From positions 1-63,048 of IMG/VR virus record IMGVR_UViG_3300032322_002946: 63,048 bases of DNA; one strand, 5' to 3'. Every line of letters begins with the position of its first letter. Position 1 is the first letter of the stretch. Shown here piece by piece: positions 43,434 to 51,011 of the stretch. The notes below the pieces were generated by a model, which ran no database searches, was not told the origin of the DNA, and worked only from the letters and a program-made list of their open reading frames with translations. The DNA is from a virus. The position numbers were made by a program, and so were the translations under genes.

Positions 43434-43949
43434 TTATTCGAAATTATTTTTATATCTTTCTTTATTCCTCTTTTCCAGATAAGCCCTTAAATCTGCGTAA
43501 CTCACCGCACCTGGATTCTTTAATATATTTTCTGGATTACCATCTGGCTTAGGTTCTATCTTTTTGAGTTCGTCGTTTTTGACTTTTTCGTCATATTTAT
43601 CTTCCGCGTCTTTGAGTAAGAATCCTATGTAAGAGTCTATATTTTTCTTTCTAACAAATTCTGGATCATATTGGTAGATGAATTCTTCAAAATTTTGGCC
43701 TATAAATGCTGCAAAAGTATTATCTTTTATATAGTGATCTACATAAAATCTAATGTCACCAACATTTCCTTGCGCATATATTGTTGTTTTATAAATTGAA
43801 TTATAATGAATTGCAAATTTATCTGCATCATTCACAACTCTTCTTCCAGATTTATCTAGTGTTGAAACAAGTCCGAGATTTTGTCTAAAATATTTAGACC
43901 TTTTGAATTCTTGTGCAATCTGATACGAACAAACAATATTTAATCCCAT
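43434..43949 (-). CDS. Hypothetical protein beside endolysin
   Basis: This 171-residue protein opens IVCSYQIAQEFKRSKYFRQN and has a basic N-terminal and acidic C-terminal half. Two bases separate it from the endolysin, so both are probably co-transcribed. A virion role is possible because of its location; no family recognised. Confidence 0.5.
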   Translation of the reverse strand: MGLNIVCSYQIAQEFKRSKYFRQNLGLVSTLDKSGRRVVNDADKFAIHYNSIYKTTIYAQGNVGDIRFYVDHYIKDNTFAAFIGQNFEEFIYQYDPEFVRKKNIDSYIGFLLKDAEDKYDEKVKNDELKKIEPKPDGNPENILKNPGAVSYADLRAYLEKRNKERYKNNFE

Positions 43950-43987
43950 AACATATTTATTAATATTTAGACTTTCCCTAAAACAAA

Positions 43988-44012
43988 AAATCCCTATACA
44001 TTGTACAGGGAT
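43988..44012 (-). terminator. Terminator for the 44037 gene
   Basis: On the minus strand AATCCCTGTACAATGTATAGGG-ATT is followed by six T after the 44037-44603 gene. Confidence 0.75.
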
Positions 44013-44036
44013 TGTATTACAACTTACAAAATAAAT

Positions 44037-44603
44037 TTATTCAGTTTCTATTTCTAATTTTTCTTCTTCATCACCAAATTCATCATCTAATTCAATTTTA
44101 AGATCGATTATAAACTCTTCATCAATTTTCTTAATTTCTACATTTTTAGATATTTGACCTATTAGTTCGATGTCTTTTGTTAATAGACTATACTTTTTGA
44201 ATTTAATATAACACATTTTTACATCATCCATTGTAAAGTCTTTATTAGGGTCTTTTGGTAGTGCTTCTTTTAAGTCAATCATAATAATTAAATGATACAT
44301 AAACTCATCGTCTCTAAAGACTATGGTTAATGAATCATATAATTTGGAATATTTTGAAATTTCTGAACTCTCTAATCTAATTCCTAAATCTTTGAATGTC
44401 AGTTTTTCTTTATTTTTCTTAGAATCTTCTTGAGCTTTTTTAATAGACTTCTCTTCAGCTTCTTCCTCTTCTGTTTCGTTGGATTCTTCAAATAATCCAT
44501 CAATCTTTCTTTTTAATTTAGATAGAACAGAAGAAATATACGTTTCCGGTGTATCATTTAATAGTTCTTCGTTAATAAACTCTGTGAATTTTACAATTTT
44601 CAT
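44037..44603 (-). CDS. Acidic protein with capsid-targeting-like N-terminus
   Basis: This 188-residue protein starts MKIVKFTEFINEELL with an exact I-N-E site. The N-terminal third is Glu/Lys-rich low complexity (EESNETEEEEAEEKSIKKAQ), then a compact C-terminal domain follows. It has a TTTAATATATA box 4 bases from the ATG and its own terminator, so it is a single unit. Unknown function. Confidence 0.75.
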   Translation of the reverse strand: MKIVKFTEFINEELLNDTPETYISSVLSKLKRKIDGLFEESNETEEEEAEEKSIKKAQEDSKKNKEKLTFKDLGIRLESSEISKYSKLYDSLTIVFRDDEFMYHLIIMIDLKEALPKDPNKDFTMDDVKMCYIKFKKYSLLTKDIELIGQISKNVEIKKIDEEFIIDLKIELDDEFGDEEEKLEIETE

Positions 44604-44607
44604 AATG

Positions 44608-44618
44608 TATATATTAAA
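44608..44618 (-). promoter_or_regulatory. Late-type TTTAATATATA box
   Basis: Minus-strand TTTAATATATA ends 4 bases before the ATG at 44603. Confidence 0.6.
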
Positions 44619-44629
44619 TTCGATTTCTA

Positions 44630-44813
44630 TTATAAGTAAATTCTTTCAGAATTAATTGTTAAACCTAAGAATTCTTTTGCCTCTTCGTCAAACTCTTTTG
44701 GATCCTCTGTTGTAAGATATTTTATTGTTCCATTTTTAGAACAATTGATGTCAGATATTTTTAGATATTCAATATTTGCCAGTAAAATCACTAAAATTGT
44801 TAAGATAATTCAT
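44630..44813 (-). pseudogene. Frameshifted small gene (about 60 codons)
   Basis: A TTAATATATA box is followed six bases later by an ATG at 44813, but that frame closes after 14 codons (MNYLNNFSDFTGKY). The adjacent frame, which contains no start, runs on for about 58 codons with a hydrophobic opening (IILTILVILLANIEYLKIS) and ends at 44630. One inserted or missing base near the start would join the ATG to the long frame and give a small membrane-type protein. It may be a real mutation, a programmed shift or a sequencing error. Confidence 0.4.
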
Positions 44814-44819
44814 TAAAAT

Positions 44820-44829
44820 TATATATTAA
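44820..44829 (-). promoter_or_regulatory. Late-type TTAATATATA box
   Basis: Minus-strand TTAATATATA ends 6 bases before the ATG at 44813. Confidence 0.45.
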
Positions 44830-44843
44830 TAAAAAATTTTTAT

Positions 44844-44851
44844 TATATTTG
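44844..44851 (+). promoter_or_regulatory. TAnnTTTG box 5 bases before a start codon
   Basis: TATATTTG ends 5 bases before the ATG of the UV endonuclease at 44857. Confidence 0.6.
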
Positions 44852-44856
44852 TCAAT

Positions 44857-45783
44857 ATGAAGAATTTAGGATACTGCTGCATTTCACTCGGTTGTAATGA
44901 AGGTAAAAAGAAAAAAGAACAAATCTTAGTCAATCGAAGTATGGTGCGTAAGACTTTTGACACCAAAGGTCTTCAATATGTTTCAGAACTTATAATATTA
45001 AATATTAAAGACACATTGAAGGTATTAGATTGGAACATACAAAATGATATCTATGTTTATCGTATGTCTTCTGATTCATTTCCGTGGATGTCAGAATATA
45101 TGTTTGATGACTTACCAAACTTTGATATCATAAAGGATTTATTACAACAAGTCGGAAATAAAGTTAAACAAAATGGTATGAGAGTTTCGTATCATCCTGG
45201 ACCATTCAACGTATTAGCATCTGAAAGACAAGAAGTGATTTATCGTGCTATTGCTGAGTTAGATCAACACGCCTATCTTATGGACTTAATGGAATTGGAT
45301 CAATCTACATTCTACCCTATCAATATTCACATTGGTACTACAAAACCAACAACTTATGAAGCTGCTAAGAAATTCTGTCAAAGTTTTCAACTCTTATCAG
45401 AATCCTGTAAAAAAAGATTGACCGTAGAGAACGATGATTCACCAAATCAATTCTCAGTGAAGATGTTGTATGATTGGGTTCATACTGAAATCGGAATTCC
45501 AATCGTGTTTGACCAACATCACTTTAATTATGGACCACAAGACCAGACGATGGAAGAGGCTTTAAAACTTGCTTATTCTACCTGGAAAGGTGTAAGACCA
45601 CTTACACATATGAGTTCTCCAAAAACATTAGAAGATTTTACTGGAAAACAAACTGCTCATGCTGACTACATCTATGAAGAAATCAAAACTTATGGTTTAG
45701 ACTTTGATACAGAGATTGAGGCTAAAGCTAAAGACTTAGCGGTTTTTCGATACAGAGAACAATTTAAGATTATAAAAAGTTAA
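44857..45783 (+). CDS. uvdE: UV-damage endonuclease (UvdE/UvsE)
   Basis: This 308-residue protein begins NLGYCCISLGC, as UVDE proteins do, and has the metal ligands and core strands of the TIM-barrel family: YHPGPFN, NIHIG, LTVENDD, VFDQHHF, and late HMSS and AHADYI. It nicks DNA 5' to UV lesions without a glycosylase step and so starts an alternative excision repair. It is transcribed alone from a TAnnTTTG promoter. Confidence 0.9.
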   Translation: MKNLGYCCISLGCNEGKKKKEQILVNRSMVRKTFDTKGLQYVSELIILNIKDTLKVLDWNIQNDIYVYRMSSDSFPWMSEYMFDDLPNFDIIKDLLQQVGNKVKQNGMRVSYHPGPFNVLASERQEVIYRAIAELDQHAYLMDLMELDQSTFYPINIHIGTTKPTTYEAAKKFCQSFQLLSESCKKRLTVENDDSPNQFSVKMLYDWVHTEIGIPIVFDQHHFNYGPQDQTMEEALKLAYSTWKGVRPLTHMSSPKTLEDFTGKQTAHADYIYEEIKTYGLDFDTEIEAKAKDLAVFRYREQFKIIKS

Positions 45784-45792
45784 TATCAAAAA

Positions 45793-46263
45793 TTATTTTT
45801 TATTGACAGATGGATCTTCCATTTTTTGAATTAGATCATCTACTAATCTAGAAACTGCTTCAGGCTTTTCATCTTTCTTAAACTTAACCTTAATTTTAGC
45901 ATTTCCTAAATTTGAATCCTTTTTATTTTGAGAATCAAAATGAATTGATCCTATACTATGATATCTATCTTTTCCTAACAAAGATTTTTTAACTTCTGAA
46001 TCATTATCTTCATGGTCTAGTAACAATCTAGCTTCAAAATCAACTTCGAGTTCGTCTAATCCAACTGATGAATGATCAGCGAGAACATAAAGAGGAATGA
46101 CTATATCCTTATCACCGACTTTGAAAGTTTTAGTGATAGGTGTTCCATCTGCTTTAAAATAATTTTTAAGATTATCAATATGTTGTCTTTCAGAAATTCT
46201 TCTGGCAACAAGAGCTGCTTCATTCAAAGCACTTATTAAATCATCAATGTTTAGTTTAGACAT
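45793..46263 (-). CDS. Hypothetical protein, partial resemblance to DUF2589 proteins
   Basis: The 156-residue protein has IVIPLYVLADHSSVGLDELE then VDFEARLLL in the middle, a beta-strand layout like parts of DUF2589-type proteins (inner IPLxxL then VDF). The C-terminus is basic. It lies directly downstream of a clear DUF2589 gene and of a hairpin terminator, so the two are paired by location. Function is unknown for the family. Confidence 0.5.
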   Translation of the reverse strand: MSKLNIDDLISALNEAALVARRISERQHIDNLKNYFKADGTPITKTFKVGDKDIVIPLYVLADHSSVGLDELEVDFEARLLLDHEDNDSEVKKSLLGKDRYHSIGSIHFDSQNKKDSNLGNAKIKVKFKKDEKPEAVSRLVDDLIQKMEDPSVNKK

Positions 46264-46265
46264 AA

Positions 46266-46290
46266 AAAAAGGGACTTATTGTCCCTTTTT
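46266..46290 (-). terminator. Terminator or attenuator between DUF2589 genes
   Basis: AAAAAGGGAC-TTATT-GTCCCTTTTT has T-runs on both strands and lies between the 46314 gene and the start of the 45793 gene. Confidence 0.7.
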
Positions 46291-46313
46291 ATATTAAAAA
46301 AAACTAAATTTGT

Positions 46314-46922
46314 TTATTCGTTTTTATTATCTCCAGTTGGTACAACTGATGGTTCCATCATCATTTGTAACATATCAGATAATTTTAACATACCTTCAGT
46401 TGGTGGTAATTGTTCAGCATGTACTTTCACATTATATTTAGCTGAGTTATCTGTACTTCTAGTATTTTCTTTGTGAGTCGCGATTTTACCACTCATTGAA
46501 ACTTTATATTTCATTCCCCAGAAACCACCAGAAACTTCAGCACTTGCTTCAGCAGACGTATCTGTTGAATCTTTAGAGATATCAGTTTGTTTAACTTCCA
46601 TAGAGAACTCGATATCAGCACTTGTGATTGAAAGAGCTGGTAGTGGAACCAATGGTAAAAGAGGAACCTTAGAGTTAATTTCTTGTAGTTCTTGTTTTCC
46701 TGTTTCAGGATTGATTACAAATCTGTTTAAAGTTACATCTAAACTATTTGCTACTTTAGGTGAATTTTCATCACCACCTTTAGGTGTTGTGAAGGCTACT
46801 TGAGAGATATATTTCCAAGTAACATCATTCAATTGTGCTTGACCTTTTGCCATACCAACAAGTGGTTGAACAATTAAATCTTCAATAGGAAGTCCAGCGA
46901 ATTGTTGTGCGATATCTGCCAT
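46314..46922 (-). CDS. DUF2589 family protein
   Basis: This 202-residue protein matches the DUF2589 pattern that I know from bacterial proteins: FAGLPIEDLIVQPLVGMAKG at the start, VTWKYISQVAF, VPLLPLVPLPALSITSADIEF with SMEVKQTD, and the TRSTDNSAKYNVKVHAEQLP block before PTEGML. DUF2589 has no assigned activity. It has a late-type promoter box 18 bases upstream and a terminator behind it. In a phage this suggests a late or virion product. Confidence 0.8.
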   Translation of the reverse strand: MADIAQQFAGLPIEDLIVQPLVGMAKGQAQLNDVTWKYISQVAFTTPKGGDENSPKVANSLDVTLNRFVINPETGKQELQEINSKVPLLPLVPLPALSITSADIEFSMEVKQTDISKDSTDTSAEASAEVSGGFWGMKYKVSMSGKIATHKENTRSTDNSAKYNVKVHAEQLPPTEGMLKLSDMLQMMMEPSVVPTGDNKNE

Positions 46923-46940
46923 ATTTTATATTTTTATTTT

Positions 46941-46951
46941 TATATATTAAA
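46941..46951 (-). promoter_or_regulatory. Late-type TTTAATATATA box
   Basis: Minus-strand TTTAATATATA lies 18 bases before the ATG at 46922. Confidence 0.5.
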
Positions 46952-46957
46952 GAAAAA

Positions 46958-47158
46958 TTACCTAAATTTTGCAATTTTTGACATTTTTTTCTTAATTTCT
47001 TCCATTTTCCTTAATGTTTCTAAGGTTTCTCTCTTCATTTCATCTGTCATTTTAAAATTAAAAATTAAACCACAACCCGGACAAATAGATTCCGGTTGGT
47101 TTAATATGAATTGTAAATCCATACCTAATTTTGTTTTACACACTGGACAACCAAACAT
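46958..47158 (-). CDS. Small zinc-ribbon protein
   Basis: This 66-residue protein has two Cys pairs, CPVC (residues 4-7) and CPGC (26-29), spaced 18 residues apart as in a zinc ribbon. A basic coiled helix follows to the end. It may bind nucleic acid or act as an adaptor. It lies 7 bases from the next gene in the cluster 46958-50641 that includes NusG and RNase H. Confidence 0.65.
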   Translation of the reverse strand: MFGCPVCKTKLGMDLQFILNQPESICPGCGLIFNFKMTDEMKRETLETLRKMEEIKKKMSKIAKFR

Positions 47159-47165
47159 AAGTTAG

Positions 47166-47609
47166 TTATATATTGTTTTCTAATTCCTCTGGGTGTAATA
47201 GACCTCTGCCATATTTCTGAAATCTTTCAACATATCTCGTTTTAACTCTATCCGAAATAGGAATAGGTGCTCCTTCTTCATCTAATTTAACGAAGACCAT
47301 CTTAGTTGAACAAACCAAACTTTGTTTCCCAGTATGAACATTGTGTTTTCTAGCCTCAAGGTTTATAGTAACAGAAGTTTTACCAAACTTATCTACTGAG
47401 GCATATATCTTTATAAGATTTCCAACTTTTACTGGATTCTCAAAAACGACTTCTTCAATTTTCTTTGTGACCATTTTAGCTGAGTCACAGATTTGACAGG
47501 CGTAAGCGGCAGCTGCCTCATCTAAAAAAGACATCATATTTCCTCCAAACAAATTACCATGAACACCTAAGTCCAAAGCCATACAAATTTTTGTTGTTAC
47601 TAATTCCAT
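47166..47609 (-). CDS. Hot-dog acyl-CoA thioesterase
   Basis: This 147-residue protein contains LGVHGNLFGGNMMSFLDEAA and VFENPVKVGNLIKIYASVDK with KTSVTINLEAR, the pattern of YciA/BFIT-type hot-dog thioesterases. The active-site Asp/Glu region is in FLDEAAAAYA. It hydrolyses acyl-CoA to free acid and CoA. That is rare in phages and suggests a change to host lipid metabolism or the CoA pool. Its neighbour upstream is a DOT1-like methyltransferase. Confidence 0.75.
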   Translation of the reverse strand: MELVTTKICMALDLGVHGNLFGGNMMSFLDEAAAAYACQICDSAKMVTKKIEEVVFENPVKVGNLIKIYASVDKFGKTSVTINLEARKHNVHTGKQSLVCSTKMVFVKLDEEGAPIPISDRVKTRYVERFQKYGRGLLHPEELENNI

Positions 47610-47615
47610 GTTATT

Positions 47616-48302
47616 TTATTTTATTTTATAGTATTTAAATGGTAGTTTTTCTTTCATCCAAGACACTTCAATTTTTATCACATCATCCGGTATAAGACTA
47701 TTTTCTGATATTGAAATTAAATGTGTTCCTGGTTTAAGTATATTTAATATGTTTTCAATGTCTTCGTTCTCAAATAATAAATCATTCATAAAAACAAAAT
47801 TCACATTTGAAAAGTCAAAATCTAAGGCATCTAAATTAAAAAAATTGACGTTGTTAAAATTGAGTAGTGTTTTTTCTTTTATCCAATTAGAATAAAGATG
47901 TCTAATCTTTTGTATTTCTAATCCTATAAAACTATTAAACTGACTTATGATAGCCATATGTAAAACAATTTTACCATTTCCAGATCCCACATCACAAAAG
48001 TTTATTAACTCTTCATTATCAATTTTACCCTTTATAAACTCATATAATGTTTCAACTCCTCTTTGAGTAATCTCACCATAACCGAGTTTGGTATATTGTT
48101 CATCTAAGTCAATTTCTACTTCGACTCCAGAGTTTAAGTAAGATTCGAGTGGGGTGTTGTTTTCTAATTTATCTTTATCTTCTTCTGACAAAGTATGCCA
48201 TATGCCGATCTCTAAAGCTATTGACTTTGCTGTAAAAAGGTTATTTTCATAAACTCTTTTTAAACTTTCAAACTTTTCAATATTTTTAAGAAAGTCAATC
48301 AT
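47616..48302 (-). CDS. DOT1-like class I methyltransferase
   Basis: The 228-residue product has YGEITQRG near residue 75 and the SAM motif FCDVGSGNGKIVLHMA (102-117), then IGLEIQKIRHLYS, which is the DOT1/histone-lysine methyltransferase-like arrangement. In bacteria and phages such proteins modify protein lysines or unknown targets. It overlaps the dCMP deaminase by 8 bases. Its substrate in this host is unknown. Confidence 0.65.
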   Translation of the reverse strand: MIDFLKNIEKFESLKRVYENNLFTAKSIALEIGIWHTLSEEDKDKLENNTPLESYLNSGVEVEIDLDEQYTKLGYGEITQRGVETLYEFIKGKIDNEELINFCDVGSGNGKIVLHMAIISQFNSFIGLEIQKIRHLYSNWIKEKTLLNFNNVNFFNLDALDFDFSNVNFVFMNDLLFENEDIENILNILKPGTHLISISENSLIPDDVIKIEVSWMKEKLPFKYYKIK

Positions 48303-48708
48303 ATTTAATTATTTCTAAACCGGCTTCTTTTAGAAAGTCTAATCCAGATGTATCTTTATAATCTTCTAAATAAACCAATTTTTTTATTCCAGATTGTAAG
48401 ATTAATTTAGAACAATCTTTACAAGGTGAATGAGTTTGATAAAGAGTGGCTCCTTCACAAGAGTGACCATGTTTTGCACATTTTAAGATAGCGTTTGCTT
48501 CTCCGTGAATTACATACCAATGAGTTTCACCGATTGAGTTTTCACAACAATTGTCAAAAGAAGTTGGTGTTCCATTATAACCATCAGAAATAATCATGCC
48601 ATTTTTAACGATTAGAGCACCAACTTGTTTTCTATTACAATGAGATAACTTTGACCACTCTTTGGCCAAACTCAGATAAGCTCTGTCATATCTCTCTTGT
48701 TTATTCAT
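48295..48708 (-). CDS. dCMP deaminase
   Basis: This 137-residue protein is counted from the ATG at 48708; an earlier ATG at 48735 lies inside the NusG gene and would add nine residues. The zinc site is HGEAN (His68, Glu70) and HSPCKDC (Cys96, Cys99), and IISDGYNGTPTSFDNCCEN is typical of dCMP/ComEB deaminases. It makes dUMP for thymidylate synthesis. It follows the NusG gene without a gap. Confidence 0.9.
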   Translation of the reverse strand: MNKQERYDRAYLSLAKEWSKLSHCNRKQVGALIVKNGMIISDGYNGTPTSFDNCCENSIGETHWYVIHGEANAILKCAKHGHSCEGATLYQTHSPCKDCSKLILQSGIKKLVYLEDYKDTSGLDFLKEAGLEIIKYD

Positions 48709-48709
48709 A

Positions 48710-49264
48710 TTACTTTTTATCAATTTGCATAACATCTAATTCAATAGGTGTTTTTCTACCAAAAATTGATACAGCGACTTTTACTCTTTGTCCTTCAATT
48801 TTTTCAATAGTACCAACCATTGATTGAAAAGGACCATCTAAGATTTTAACCTCTTCTCCTGCAATGAAAGGATTTTCTATTTCTTTCTCAGCTTCTTCAA
48901 CATAACCAATCATTCGATTTACTTCATTTTGAGAAAGTGCTTGAATTTCACCTGATTTATTTGTTAAAAATCCAGTAGCTCCATTACATTCTTTTAAGAA
49001 ATATTTCAACTCTCCAACTGCATTTGATTGGATGAAAATATAACCAGGATAAAGAACTTTCTCTCTTTTAACTTTTTTACCAGCTTTTATATAAAAAGTC
49101 TTTTCCATCGGGACTATAACTTGTTGAATTTTTCCTAGCAATTCTCCTTTTTCTCCGGATTTGATGATTTTTTCAGATACGCTTCTCTCACGATTAGCTT
49201 GAGTTCTAACAATATACCATTTAGATGTTGATTTCTGATTTGATTCTAAAACTGTGTGTTCCAT
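48710..49264 (-). CDS. nusG: NusG-family transcription factor
   Basis: This 184-residue protein has the NGN domain (WYIVRTQANRERSVSEKI, VLYPGYIFIQ) and a C-terminal KOW domain (FIAGEEVKILDGPFQSMVGT, GRKTPIELD). NusG binds RNA polymerase and modulates pausing, Rho action and antitermination. A phage copy could retune host RNA polymerase toward late genes. A homologue is unusual in T4-like phages but is found among Bacteroidota phages, as far as I recall. Confidence 0.95.
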   Translation of the reverse strand: MEHTVLESNQKSTSKWYIVRTQANRERSVSEKIIKSGEKGELLGKIQQVIVPMEKTFYIKAGKKVKREKVLYPGYIFIQSNAVGELKYFLKECNGATGFLTNKSGEIQALSQNEVNRMIGYVEEAEKEIENPFIAGEEVKILDGPFQSMVGTIEKIEGQRVKVAVSIFGRKTPIELDVMQIDKK

Positions 49265-49274
49265 ATTTAATTTA

Positions 49275-49664
49275 TTATTGTTTTTCTAATTGTTTGTAGT
49301 ATTTGAGTTCTTCTTTAATGAACTCTGGAAAATTTGAGATTAGGTAGTCTAAGTCTTCTGGTTTCACCTTTAACTTTTCAATTAAAAGTTTATACTCTTT
49401 TTCAGGTAGGTCTGTTTCTTTTTTAGGGGATTTAGACCAAAACCATTGAGGATAACCTTTATCTTTCATAAAATAAAACCAGATATCTAAGGCTACAGAT
49501 TTATTTATTGTTTTTAGGTTAAGAAGTTGTGATTTTTCGTGATATTTTTTACTAAAGTAACGATTGAAGATAAAGAAAAACTTCTCTTTATCTTCATCGG
49601 TTATCTTATTCCAATCATTTCTGTTTTTGAACATTGCGTTAGCTACATCTATCAACTCTGCCAT
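49275..49664 (-). CDS. Probable gp62-like clamp-loader small subunit
   Basis: This 129-residue protein has FFFIFNRYFSKKYHEKSQLL, then QWFWSKSPKK and LKVKPEDLDYLISNFPEFI. It recalls gp62-like clamp-loader subunits of T4-related phages, where an F-x-x-N-R-x-x-S motif early and a W-x-K motif are conserved. It is directly upstream of NusG and downstream of RNase H, two replication or transcription genes. The assignment is by resemblance and needs a profile search. Confidence 0.45.
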   Translation of the reverse strand: MAELIDVANAMFKNRNDWNKITDEDKEKFFFIFNRYFSKKYHEKSQLLNLKTINKSVALDIWFYFMKDKGYPQWFWSKSPKKETDLPEKEYKLLIEKLKVKPEDLDYLISNFPEFIKEELKYYKQLEKQ

Positions 49665-50641
49665 TACTTACCATTTTTTTCGAAAACTTCTGACATTTTA
49701 TTAACTACCGGATTTGGTAAGTTACTTAATCTTAAGTCAATCAATTTAACATTAGATTGGATATTTTCAACAATTTTCTCAATCTGTGTCTTACTTAGTT
49801 TCTTTTTCTCACAAATCAAATCAGCGATATTTTCATAAAGATCAGGATCTTCTAAATTTATCTCGCCAAATTCTACAATATACTCATCATATATAGTTTT
49901 AGCACCTTTAGCTCCTATTCCTCTTTTTTTACCATTTTTGTTTTGTGACCAAACAGAACTGATGTTATCACTTTGGTCCCCAGATATAATCTTTATCACT
50001 AAAGATTCCATAGAGTCTATTTCTAAGATTTCATATTTTGTCAAAAATCTCTGTAATAGTTGAATGAAGTCAGAGTTATCATTAAGATTAAAAATATCAT
50101 CGTTTGGTAAATCATTGACTTTGCTAATAAAAATTTGATAATTTTTAGGCATAAATAGTTTCTCTTTATTATACATTTCATTAGTCATGATATTGATGAA
50201 AAGAGGTTCCATAGAATATGAAACAATTTGTTTTATATCGTGATCGTTAGAAACGATGATTGTGCTTCTTCCTTCTGAGTTTGACCTACTACACAAAAAG
50301 GAAATCCAGTCATCACCTTCAACGTGAGGTGCTTCTAAAACTTTTATAGGTTGTGGTAAAGACTTCTTAAATTCATCGTAAGCTGAATAAACAAATGCCC
50401 AATCGATGTCTGAATCTTTTTTTCTTTGACTTTTGTATTCTTTAATAAGTTTCTTTCTCCACGACTTTTCTTTTGAATCTGAAACTAGATAAATGTTAGC
50501 AAATGGATACCATTTTCTATAATTATTGACTGTATTTTCCAATGATTTGTGTAAAGCACCAAACAGAAGGTTATTCTTATGTAAAGTGAAAACCAATCTA
50601 CTAAGAATATAATTTCCGTCTATGATTAAATCACATGTCAT
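49664..50641 (-). CDS. rnh: RNase H/FEN-type 5' nuclease (T4 RNase H-like)
   Basis: This 325-residue protein has the acidic metal-binding residues of the FEN/XPG family in order: LIIDGN, SDSKEKSWR, EGDDWIS, SNDHDIKQ and SGDQSDNIS. A later helix-hairpin-helix-like segment (GIGAKGAKTI) contacts DNA. T4 RNase H removes RNA primers and 5' flaps during lagging-strand synthesis. Its stop touches the start of the gp62-like gene, forming a replication cluster. Confidence 0.9.
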   Translation of the reverse strand: MTCDLIIDGNYILSRLVFTLHKNNLLFGALHKSLENTVNNYRKWYPFANIYLVSDSKEKSWRKKLIKEYKSQRKKDSDIDWAFVYSAYDEFKKSLPQPIKVLEAPHVEGDDWISFLCSRSNSEGRSTIIVSNDHDIKQIVSYSMEPLFINIMTNEMYNKEKLFMPKNYQIFISKVNDLPNDDIFNLNDNSDFIQLLQRFLTKYEILEIDSMESLVIKIISGDQSDNISSVWSQNKNGKKRGIGAKGAKTIYDEYIVEFGEINLEDPDLYENIADLICEKKKLSKTQIEKIVENIQSNVKLIDLRLSNLPNPVVNKMSEVFEKNGK

Positions 50642-50697
50642 TTTAAAATTTTATTTTTTTATTATATCAAAAAATAAAACTTAAGTTTGTGAATGTC

Positions 50698-50982
50698 TTA
50701 TTTTATAATTTCATCAATCTTATTTTCCCTGTCTATAGCTAATAAATTTTTTTTTATTACTTCTTCGACTTCGATAGGAAACGTAATATTCTGTTTTACA
50801 AGTTGTTCATAGAATGGTTTTCCTAATACGTTTAAGATTGAGATTGTGATGGCTAATTCTGTATCTGGGTTTGACTCTATCTCTACCCATTCACCTAGTA
50901 CAAAATATTTAGACTTATCGGAATATTGATAGTTATAAGATACGTTTAGACTAGAATTAGAGTGATAGTTAGGTAATTTCAT
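50698..50982 (-). CDS. Small acidic protein with shared C-terminal tail
   Basis: This 94-residue protein contains a hydrophobic strand-rich middle (LAITISILNVLGKPFYEQLV) and ends in DRENKIDEIIK. The same type of tail (RE-x-K-I-x-E-I-x-K) ends the small proteins at 53446 and 53699. Function unknown. Confidence 0.55.
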   Translation of the reverse strand: MKLPNYHSNSSLNVSYNYQYSDKSKYFVLGEWVEIESNPDTELAITISILNVLGKPFYEQLVKQNITFPIEVEEVIKKNLLAIDRENKIDEIIK

Positions 50983-51011
50983 ATCACTTATATTTTGTCT
51001 AAATGTTTTGT

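Noticed and set aside
48295-48735. Longer start at 48735 for the dCMP deaminase
   Set aside because: The extra nine residues overlap the NusG gene and the family normally begins near the ATG at 48708.
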